The notes beneath the pieces were generated by a model. The model was not told the DNA's origin, made no database searches, and saw nothing but the letters and a program-made list of their open reading frames with translations. The translations under genes were made by a program, and so were the position numbers. This document shows, piece by piece, positions 1 through 5,193 of a DNA stretch of 5,193 nucleotides. The stretch is from Verrucomicrobiota bacterium. GTDB lineage: Bacteria > Verrucomicrobiota > Verrucomicrobiia > Limisphaerales > UBA9464. Location of the stretch: NCBI GenBank assembly GCA_947464705.1, contig CANHYD010000194.1, positions 1 to 5,193 on the forward strand. Reading direction: 5' to 3'. Position 1 is the stretch's first letter. Each line of letters begins with the position of its first letter.

Positions 1-1
1 A

Positions 2-412
2 TTCAACGGTGGCCGTGGCAGCTCGGACACGCAGTTCTACTTCGAGGCGACGAAGGCGGGTGTGTACCTGTTCCGTCTGCTGTGGATGGAGGGCAATGGC
101 GGCGCGAACGTGGAGTGGTTCACGGTCAACGCCGACGGTACTCGCGCGCTGGTCAACGGCACGCAAGCCGGAGCTCTGCGCTCCTTCCGCCGCCGCACCG
201 TCGCCGAGCCGGGTGGTGGTTCCACGACTCCGCTGGCTTTCTCCAGCATCGTGCGCAACGCCAATGGTTCGATCACCCTGACCTGGACCGGTGGTGGCAC
301 CCTCCAGTCGAGCGCTTCAATCCAAGGTCCTTGGACCGATGTTGCTGGGGCTACCAGCCCCTTGACGCTGACTGCTGACCAGGCGTCGCAGTTTGCTCGC
401 TTGCGCCGCTAA
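2..412 (+). CDS. C-terminal part of a secreted multidomain protein (5' end outside window)
   Basis: The frame is open from the first complete codon at position 2 to TAA at 410-412, giving 136 residues with no start that makes sense, so this is the 3' end of a longer gene. Two modules are visible. Residues 1-62 form a beta-rich segment (FYFEATKAGVYLFRLLW, then GNGGANVEWFTV and ADGTRALVN), a pattern I know from the ends of PA14- or LamG-like domains in large verrucomicrobial exoproteins. A flexible Gly/Pro/Thr linker follows (about 68-78, EPGGGSTTP). Residues 80-136 form a short C-terminal module with ITLTWTGGGTLQSS, GPWTDV and a final FARLRR. There is no cysteine, which suits an exported protein. 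The role is probably an extracellular adhesin or a carbohydrate-associated protein, but this piece carries no catalytic motif, so the function is unassigned. The codon pattern and the clean stop before a terminator make the coding call firm. Confidence 0.85.
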   Translation, partial: FNGGRGSSDTQFYFEATKAGVYLFRLLWMEGNGGANVEWFTVNADGTRALVNGTQAGALRSFRRRTVAEPGGGSTTPLAFSSIVRNANGSITLTWTGGGTLQSSASIQGPWTDVAGATSPLTLTADQASQFARLRR

Positions 413-434
413 ACGGCCCGTCGCGAATGATTGC

Positions 435-475
435 GGAGGGGTCCTTGGGTTTCCCCGGGGCCCCTCCTTTGTTGT
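435..475 (+). terminator. Likely Rho-independent terminator of the upstream partial gene
   Basis: The arm GGAGGGGTCC (435-444) pairs with GGGCCCCTCC (458-467), making a ten-pair, GC-rich stem with one G-U pair. The 13-base loop can itself form a short GGG/CCC pairing. The stem is followed directly by TTTGTTGTTGTTG, a T-rich but interrupted tract. It begins 22 bases after the stop at 412 and lies about 40 bases before the next start, so it fits a terminator for the upstream gene that isolates the cytochrome gene. The tail is not a pure T-run, so termination may be partial. Confidence 0.7.
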
Positions 476-514
476 TGTTGGAAACCACAGAAGTAACTCG
501 AAGAATTCCCGATC

Positions 515-2425
515 ATGAAGACAACATCGCGATTGCTCGTGAGTGTAATTGGGTTGTGGATTCATGGAGTTGTCGCCACTGCGTTGGCGGGTGATCGGTT
601 GGTGGACTGGATTTGGCCCATGGTTCAGCCCCCTGCGTCGTTGCTGGCCACGAATCTTCCTCAGGCTGAACGCACCCAAGGCTACATGGGATCGGCCCAG
701 TGCAGTGCTTGTCATGCCGAGGAGCACTCCGCGTGGCATCGGTCTTATCACCGGACCATGACCCAGCCGGCCATGGCCGAAACGGTGCTGGGCCGCTTCG
801 ACGGTCAGACGATCGATGTCGGAGGCCTCGCTTACCGAGTATTTCGTGAGGAGGGTGGCTATTGGGCCGAGATGCCGGATCCCGATCTCATGATGCAAGC
901 CGACTCCTTGGAGAAGCCGGTGGATCGGCGGAAAATCCCCAGGGTGCGTCGACCCGTCGTCATGACCACGGGATCCCACCATTACCAAACCTATTGGGTG
1001 GCCAGCCAGCGGGTGCCGGGTCTGCTCCAGACCTTGCCGCTGGTTTATTTGATCTCCGACCAACGCTGGATGCCTCGCGACGACGCCTTTCTGCGAGGGC
1101 CCGAGGACCGTCAACGGCTCATCATCCAGTGGAATCATCAGTGCATTCGGTGTCACAGCACCGCGGGGAATCCGGGCCTGGATGAAACCAGTGGTTTGCT
1201 GAAGACGAAGGTCGGCGAGTTGGGGATATCTTGCGAAGCGTGCCACGGGCCTGGTGAGAGGCACGTGGCTGAGCGGCGGGCTATGCAAGTGGAGCCCTCT
1301 CTTCATGGCCCACCCGCTTACGATCTGGTCAATCCCTCCAAGCTCGATCACCGCAGGTCCAGTGAGGTGTGCGCTCAATGCCACGGCGCTTACATCCTGC
1401 GCCCAGAGCAGGCCATGCGTTTCGCCACCAATGGACCGGCGTATCGCCCGGGAGATCGGCTTTTCCAGACTCGGTATGAGGTGAAGCACCCGCGGGTCGA
1501 TCCGAGGCCCGAGCGGGTGGCAGACTACCGGCGCAATCCTGCCTTCTTCCGTGAGCAATGGTGGGACGACGGAACCATTCTGGCCGGAGGTCGTGAGTTT
1601 AATGGTTTGGCCGCGTCCAAATGTTTTACCCGAGGCACCTTGAGTTGTGCCACGTGTCATACGATGCACGGGTCGGATCCTGACGACCAATTGAAGCCCT
1701 CTGGGGCGACCCCGCAATCGTGCATCACCTGCCACGGCGAGCCTCGGTTCACGGATAAAATTTCTGAGCATACCCATCACCGGAAGGGATCCGAGGGTTC
1801 CAATTGCCTCAACTGCCACATGCCTCACACGACTTATGCGTTGTTCAAGGCCATCCGCTCCCACCAGATCGAATCCCCGAGCAACGAACGGTTGTCTCGT
1901 TATGGGACACCCAATGCGTGCAACCTCTGTCACTTGGACCAGACACTCGCTTGGACGCGCGACAACCTGTTTGTCCAGTATGGACAGAAGCGATACCCAT
2001 TGACGGCCGAGCAGGAACGTATTTCGGCCGGGGCCCTCTGGATGTTGCAAGGCAATGCGGCCCAGAGGGTGATTGCTGCGTGGCATACGGGTTGGCAGCC
2101 CGCATTGCAGGCCTCCGGAACCAATTGGATGACACCCATCCAGGCGCAGTTGCTCTCGGACGATTACGCGGTCATCCGTCGCGTGGTTTCCGGGGCGCTT
2201 TCACCGAATCCGGACTTCGATGCCGCGGCGTATGATTTCATGGCTCCGGCCGAGACATTGCGCGGCGGCACCCGGAAGGTGCTTCAGAAATGGTTGGAGG
2301 ACGTACGGCCGAGGCAACGGACCGGTGAAGCCGTTTTGATCGGATCCGATGGAGCGTGGAACCAAGCCGAAGCAGACGCCTTACTGGGTAAGCGCGACCA
2401 ACGGTCGGTTACCATCCAAGAGTGA
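515..2425 (+). CDS. Exported octahaem c-type cytochrome, cytochrome c554-like, with HEAT-like C-terminal tail
   Basis: The 636-residue protein starts with a signal peptide (K2, R6, hydrophobic 7-22, probable cleavage after ATALA at 25), so it acts in the periplasm or beyond. Eight CXXCH haem-attachment sites are visible at residues 63, 210, 240, 286, 378, 403, 431 and 469. The opening YMGSAQCSACHAEEHSAW (57-74) matches the cytochrome c554/c' family, where bound haems pass electrons; H71, H75 and H79 are possible distal ligands. NCLNCHMPHTTY (430-441) and TPNACNLCHLDQTLAW (465-480) resemble blocks of multihaem cytochromes in Planctomycetota and Verrucomicrobiota. Residues 500-575 have no haem site and look alpha-helical, HEAT-like (ISAGALWML, LLSDDYAVIRRVVSGAL). 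There is no CXXCK site, so it lacks the lysine-ligated catalytic haem of NrfA or octahaem tetrathionate reductase; partner and substrate are unknown. The ATG at 515 is chosen because it gives the signal peptide; only a weak purine stretch (GAAGAA, 500-505) precedes it. The gene ends against the convergent neighbour. Confidence 0.93.
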   Translation: MKTTSRLLVSVIGLWIHGVVATALAGDRLVDWIWPMVQPPASLLATNLPQAERTQGYMGSAQCSACHAEEHSAWHRSYHRTMTQPAMAETVLGRFDGQTIDVGGLAYRVFREEGGYWAEMPDPDLMMQADSLEKPVDRRKIPRVRRPVVMTTGSHHYQTYWVASQRVPGLLQTLPLVYLISDQRWMPRDDAFLRGPEDRQRLIIQWNHQCIRCHSTAGNPGLDETSGLLKTKVGELGISCEACHGPGERHVAERRAMQVEPSLHGPPAYDLVNPSKLDHRRSSEVCAQCHGAYILRPEQAMRFATNGPAYRPGDRLFQTRYEVKHPRVDPRPERVADYRRNPAFFREQWWDDGTILAGGREFNGLAASKCFTRGTLSCATCHTMHGSDPDDQLKPSGATPQSCITCHGEPRFTDKISEHTHHRKGSEGSNCLNCHMPHTTYALFKAIRSHQIESPSNERLSRYGTPNACNLCHLDQTLAWTRDNLFVQYGQKRYPLTAEQERISAGALWMLQGNAAQRVIAAWHTGWQPALQASGTNWMTPIQAQLLSDDYAVIRRVVSGALSPNPDFDAAAYDFMAPAETLRGGTRKVLQKWLEDVRPRQRTGEAVLIGSDGAWNQAEADALLGKRDQRSVTIQE

Positions 2426-3214
2426 TCAGTTGGGGTTGTCCAGTGGGTCGAGGGTCCAAACCACCCGGGTTTGTGGGACAAACGCCTTGCCGAGGTTGGG
2501 GCTTCCGGGAGCGGTGTCGATAACCTGATTACCCCGGAGATTTTCGGCATGTCCGTCGGCGAAGACCAGGTTCCCGCTGCCGGAGTGTCGGGCTGAGAAG
2601 CGGTTGGCGAAGGCGTGCGGTTGCCCGTTGTAGGCCGACTGATTGGGATGAAACCGGAGTTCATCCGGCAGTCCGGCTTCGGTGAAAACGACGGTCTGCG
2701 ACGCCATTTGAACGGCAGCGAGCTTGGAAGGTTCACCGTTGCGGATGAGCTTGGAGTTCATCGCCAACGAAAAGAACGGTGAGGCCTTTCGAATTGCGGT
2801 CGCCGGAAGCTTTGCTGCAGGGCAGGTGAAGAGGGAGGATTTTTCGTAGAAGGCTTGACCGTTGGTCGAGTAGTCGCGGACGGGACGCAGCCCGATGCGC
2901 GGAGGAATCGCGTTGCACCAGAGATCCGAGTTGTTGGTGCTCTGGGCCTGAAGCCAGGTCAACTGGTCTTGGCTGAAGGGCTTTTCGCGGGGGAGGTAAT
3001 CGAGGTTGTCTTCGGTGTAGAGCATCAACCCGAGCCCCCATTGCTTCTGCTGGTTGAGGCAGGCGATCCGCACGGCGCTGCCCTTGGCCCTTGCTAAGGC
3101 CGGAAGCAGCATGCCTGCAAGGATCGCGATGATGGCGATAACGACCAGCAACTCGATGAGCGTGAATCCACGGTCGGAGCGGTGGATTGGTTGCCGGTAG
3201 AGCGTCCGACTCAT
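2426..3214 (-). CDS. Type II secretion-style pseudopilin with H-X9-DG C-terminal motif
   Basis: The 262-residue protein has a class III prepilin leader. The basic 16-residue leader ends in RG, followed by FTLIELLVVIAIIAILAG (17-34). Cleavage by prepilin peptidase would fall between G16 and F17, leaving a methylatable Phe and Glu at position 5 of the mature chain (E21). The hydrophobic helix continues to about residue 40. Next comes ACLNQQKQWGLGLMLYTEDN (51-70), the usual block after the helix in this family, then a globular part with C131 and the C-terminal motif H210-SGSGNLVFA-D220-G221. Such H-X9-DG pseudopilins occur in many copies in Planctomycetota and Verrucomicrobiota genomes. They are thought to sit in the inner membrane and assemble into T2SS-like or pilus-like fibres; what each copy does is mostly unknown. 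The ATG at 3214 has GGAGG four bases upstream (plus-strand 3219-3223) and overlaps the stop of the preceding gene as ATGA. The stop directly abuts that of the cytochrome gene. Confidence 0.93.
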   Translation of the reverse strand: MSRTLYRQPIHRSDRGFTLIELLVVIAIIAILAGMLLPALARAKGSAVRIACLNQQKQWGLGLMLYTEDNLDYLPREKPFSQDQLTWLQAQSTNNSDLWCNAIPPRIGLRPVRDYSTNGQAFYEKSSLFTCPAAKLPATAIRKASPFFSLAMNSKLIRNGEPSKLAAVQMASQTVVFTEAGLPDELRFHPNQSAYNGQPHAFANRFSARHSGSGNLVFADGHAENLRGNQVIDTAPGSPNLGKAFVPQTRVVWTLDPLDNPN

Positions 3215-3223
3215 TGAACCTCC
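3211..3223 (-). promoter_or_regulatory. Coupled translation start: GGAGG site and ATGA overlap
   Basis: On the minus strand GGAGG (3223-3219) precedes the pseudopilin ATG by four bases. The site lies inside the last codons of the lamin-tail/Ig gene, and the TGA stop of that gene shares four bases with the ATG (ATGA). This is the usual geometry for translational coupling or reinitiation, and it supports one transcript for the two genes. Confidence 0.75.
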
Positions 3224-5136
3224 ACCCGATACAGCCCGGACGCGGCGGCGGTTTGAGGCAGACTCAGCAAGAAGTTGACCGGTCCATTGACCGTGGCCGA
3301 CTGAGCGTCGCCGACGCGGGCCCAGAGGCCATTGATTTCATCGCGGCGTTGCAGGTGGTAGGTGCGTCCCGCCTCGGCCTTGAGACTGATCCGCAGAGAA
3401 CCCTCGGTCTGCGTGAGGCTAATCACGGGAGACGCAGGCGGTTGGATGATCGCCCCGGCTCGTATTCGCCCCGGTGATCCCCATTCCTTGACGCCTTCCA
3501 GAGTCGCGGGAGCCTGAAACACGCCATTTTGGTCCAGCAAACTGAGCTTTCCGAACTCCCGGGTATCTGGATCAAAATTGAAGCTGATGCCCGGGTCTCC
3601 TGCGGGAAAATCCACGCTGTCGATGGTGTCGGTGTTGGAGGTGGCGGTGGCATTCCAGAGGCGTAGACCGTCGCCGCCGGAGCTCAGACCGATGCCGCTG
3701 CCCGTGTAAGTCACGATCTTCAGGCCAGCCGGGATGTTGTTGCTGCCCCACCACGAGAGGAACTGACCCGGAGTCAATCGCTCGACGAACACGATGGACT
3801 CACCGGGCAGGATCACCAGGTTGGTGTCGGCGATGGTCAGGGCGCTTGCGAGACTCGCGCTGTTGTCGTCGAAGCGCCATTGGCTCAAAGAGATCGGCAT
3901 GGGTGAGAAGGAGGTGATTTCCCACCAATCTTCTGGCCCAAAGCCCATGCGGTCGATGAAGCCCGGATCGAGTGTCGTACGGGCGCTGCTCACCTCAGTG
4001 ATGCGGATGTCTGGGCGGCTGAGCACGAGGAGTTGGAGCGAGTGGGAGATGGAACCGCTCGCGTTCGAAGCTGCGACAGAGTAGAGCCCGGCTTGGGTTG
4101 CCACCACCGATGGGAGTGTGACTGTAGCGCCCGTTGCTCCGGCGATGGGTTGACCATTGAAGGACCATTGATAGGTCGGCTCCGGCACGCCGGAAGCCGT
4201 TGCGCTGAAGGTCGCCGATCCACCGCTCAGAACCGTCAGGTCGGGCGGAGTCTGGACCCAGCGCGGCGCCGATGGAGCTGCCGCGATTTGGAGGCGGGCA
4301 CCGGTGCTGGTCTGGGTCTCCAGACCGTTGTCGAGCCGGACCGAGTACAGACCGCTGAGCGGGGCTTGAACATTCGGGACAGTCAGGCTCGGAGCGGTTT
4401 CACCCGGAATTGGTGTGCCGTTGAAGTTCCATTGGTACCGCGGTCGCGGCAGTCCGGCCACTTCCAGGGTGAAGGTGGCCGTATCACCCGGGTTGACGGT
4501 CAGATCTGCAGGGGGGCGCGTGATGGTCAGGGGGATGCTGGTTCTGGCCAGGCCCGGGGAACCCCAGTCGCCACCGTCGGACGCGGCGAAAGCTCCGGAA
4601 GTCTCCGGGGTTGTGCGCGCTGTCAGGAGCCCTGTCGTCGAGTCGCTGGTGAACGAGGCGGAGTTGGTGCCGGTGGCTGCGAAATCCACGGAGACAGTCG
4701 GTGATGCCCCGGCTGTCGCCTCGGCGTCCCAAAGTCGGATTCCGTCGCCAGTGGAGCTCAGTCCGATGCTTGCGGCCGAGTAACTGATGATCTGGAGCGA
4801 AGGCGACAACGATGCGCCCCACCAAGAGCGGAAGGATCCTGCGTCGATGTCTTGGACAAACACGATCGATTCTCCTGGGGAAATGGTGACCGAACCGAGA
4901 GTCACCGCGCCGTTGGTCAGGCCGCCGTTGGAGTCGTTCAGCCGCCACCCACGCAGATCGATGGGATTTGTTCCGTAGTGCGTCAGCTCAAACCAGTCGG
5001 CATGCAGGTTTGGCGTTCCGTTGGTGGATTGGTTGGAATGAACCTCCGTGACCGCTAACTGTGCTTGGAGTCCGAGGGTCGCAAACAGGCAGGTCGTTGA
5101 GATCAGCAGTTGTCTTACCAGGGTGACAAGGGTCAT
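3211..5136 (-). CDS. Exported lamin-tail/Ig-like domain protein (LTD-Ig-Ig-LTD)
   Basis: The 641-residue protein starts with a signal peptide (R8, hydrophobic 9-23, probable cleavage after LQA at 25). Domains in order: lamin-tail-like domain 1 (about 27-197, with TEVHSN, DWFELTHYG, LRGWRLND, PGESIVFV), Ig-like 1 (about 203-285, PPADLTVNPGDTATF, YQWNFNG, SGLYSV), Ig-like 2 (about 291-372, same signature with YQWSFNG and AGLYSV), lamin-tail-like domain 2 (about 375-556), and a C-terminal beta module (about 568-641, YHLQRRDEINGLWARV, GLYRVEVQ). The only cysteine is C16 in the signal peptide. It is not in a lipobox, so the protein is not a lipoprotein and its Ig folds have no disulfide. No catalytic motif is seen; a structural or adhesive role at or outside the cell surface is inferred. 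It is the first gene of a pair, its TGA overlapping the pseudopilin ATG. The ATG at 5136 is the only in-frame start that gives the signal peptide, but it has no clear Shine-Dalgarno sequence, and the frame stays open to the window end. Confidence 0.92.
   Translation of the reverse strand: MTLVTLVRQLLISTTCLFATLGLQAQLAVTEVHSNQSTNGTPNLHADWFELTHYGTNPIDLRGWRLNDSNGGLTNGAVTLGSVTISPGESIVFVQDIDAGSFRSWWGASLSPSLQIISYSAASIGLSSTGDGIRLWDAEATAGASPTVSVDFAATGTNSASFTSDSTTGLLTARTTPETSGAFAASDGGDWGSPGLARTSIPLTITRPPADLTVNPGDTATFTLEVAGLPRPRYQWNFNGTPIPGETAPSLTVPNVQAPLSGLYSVRLDNGLETQTSTGARLQIAAAPSAPRWVQTPPDLTVLSGGSATFSATASGVPEPTYQWSFNGQPIAGATGATVTLPSVVATQAGLYSVAASNASGSISHSLQLLVLSRPDIRITEVSSARTTLDPGFIDRMGFGPEDWWEITSFSPMPISLSQWRFDDNSASLASALTIADTNLVILPGESIVFVERLTPGQFLSWWGSNNIPAGLKIVTYTGSGIGLSSGGDGLRLWNATATSNTDTIDSVDFPAGDPGISFNFDPDTREFGKLSLLDQNGVFQAPATLEGVKEWGSPGRIRAGAIIQPPASPVISLTQTEGSLRISLKAEAGRTYHLQRRDEINGLWARVGDAQSATVNGPVNFLLSLPQTAAASGLYRVEVQ
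3469..4014 (-). repeat. Second copy of the lamin-tail-like repeat (codes residues 375-556)
   Basis: This copy aligns with the stretch encoded at 4546-5058. Shared landmarks lie 356-361 residues apart: ITEV/VTEV, D-W-[WF]-E (403/47), PGESIVFV (444/87), SWWG (461/104), IGLSS (482/124), GDG (488/130), RLW (492/134), SVDF (507/149) and WGSPG (552/191). Near-constant spacing and order show an internal duplication of a whole domain. Divergence outside the landmarks suggests it is old. Confidence 0.8.
4021..4530 (-). repeat. Tandem pair of Ig-like domains (codes residues 203-372)
   Basis: Two adjacent copies, about 88 residues apart, share PP.DLTV, a Gly-rich turn, TF or ATF, the G[LV]P.P.YQW.FNG.PI core, and a GLYSV strand near the end. 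The residues that would be disulfide cysteines in a classical Ig fold are replaced by small or hydrophobic residues. The copies are clearly related but not identical, so this is an established protein repeat, not a recent DNA duplication. Confidence 0.8.
4546..5058 (-). repeat. First copy of the lamin-tail-like repeat (codes residues 27-197)
   Basis: This is the partner of the copy at 3469-4014. It carries VTEVHSN, the acidic/aromatic DWFE, LRGWRLND, PGESIVFV and the closing WGSPG. The lamin-tail family is a small Ig-like beta sandwich found in many exported bacterial proteins, often beside nucleases, adhesins or structural proteins. Here it flanks two Ig-like repeats on the outer side. Confidence 0.8.
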
Positions 5137-5193
5137 GGCTCGGGTCGCTTGGATTTCGGATTCGACTTCTGAGGGGCGGAGGAGTCCCGCAAA
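5137..5193. other. Window-edge stretch upstream of the lamin-tail/Ig gene, no feature recognised
   Basis: The 57 bases before the ATG contain no convincing -35/-10 pair and no good ribosome binding site on the minus strand. The lamin-tail/Ig reading frame has no stop here, but it also has no ATG, GTG or TTG in frame. The promoter must lie beyond the edge unless transcription continues from an upstream gene. Confidence 0.4.

Noticed and set aside
478..506. Possible promoter TTGGAA, 17 bases, AAGAAT before the cytochrome gene
   Set aside because: The spacing is right, but both boxes match the consensus poorly and transcription would start almost on the ATG. It is too weak to annotate.
317..2086. 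A 589-residue open frame on the minus strand, antisense to the cytochrome gene
   Set aside because: It covers the octahaem cytochrome almost entirely, shows no recognisable domain, is rich in Arg, Gly, His and Pro as expected from a GC-rich antisense frame, and runs through the terminator hairpin and the end of the preceding gene.
2454..2479. Bulged hairpin GTCCAAACC / GGTTTGTGGGAC just past the convergent junction
   Set aside because: It lies in the coding part of the pseudopilin gene, has a three-base bulge and no T-rich tract on either side, so it is not convincing as a terminator.
4033..4704. A 223-residue plus-strand open frame across the Ig-like region
   Set aside because: It is antisense to clear Ig and lamin-tail coding sequence, has a low-complexity Arg/Gly-rich composition and no domain; it is a shadow frame.
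5088..5092. Lipoprotein reading of the lamin-tail/Ig protein from C16
   Set aside because: The residues before C16 are STT, which do not form a lipobox, and a standard signal peptidase site (LQA) follows at residue 25.

Overview
The window looks like chromosomal DNA of a GC-rich, Gram-negative bacterium of the PVC group, most likely Verrucomicrobiota (Pedosphaera/Limisphaera-like), with Planctomycetota or Lentisphaerota as the alternatives. Three protein types point that way: a pseudopilin with an FTLIELLVVIAIIAILAGMLLPAL N-terminus and an H-X9-DG C-terminal motif, exported lamin-tail/Ig-like proteins with a short beta-rich C-terminal module, and a multiheme cytochrome c of the c554 type. The assignment is from protein style only; there is no rRNA or other marker.

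Layout. Positions 2-412 (+) are the 3' end of a secreted multidomain protein whose start lies outside the window. A hairpin at 435-475 is its likely terminator. Positions 515-2425 (+) encode a 636-residue exported cytochrome with eight CXXCH haem sites and a haem-free, HEAT-like tail. Convergent to it, and touching it with no spacer, is a two-gene minus-strand unit. Its first gene (5136-3211) encodes a 641-residue exported protein with the order lamin tail, Ig, Ig, lamin tail, C-terminal module. Its second gene (3214-2426) encodes a type II secretion-style pseudopilin and overlaps the first by the four bases ATGA. The last 57 bases (5137-5193) hold no gene that I can identify.

How they may work together. 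Every gene here encodes a protein that is exported or acts at the envelope: surface or secreted beta-domain proteins, a pseudopilin of the type that builds secretion or pilus-like fibres, and a periplasmic or extracellular electron-transfer protein. The ATGA overlap links the lamin-tail/Ig protein and the pseudopilin in expression, so a substrate-and-secretion or surface-fibre relationship is a reasonable inference but is not shown by sequence. The cytochrome is on the opposite strand with its own likely promoter, and nothing ties it functionally to the others.

I see no mobile elements, CRISPR arrays, tRNA or rRNA genes. The most unusual items are the octahaem cytochrome with its HEAT-like tail, the mirrored LTD-Ig-Ig-LTD protein without cysteines, and its translational coupling to a pseudopilin.
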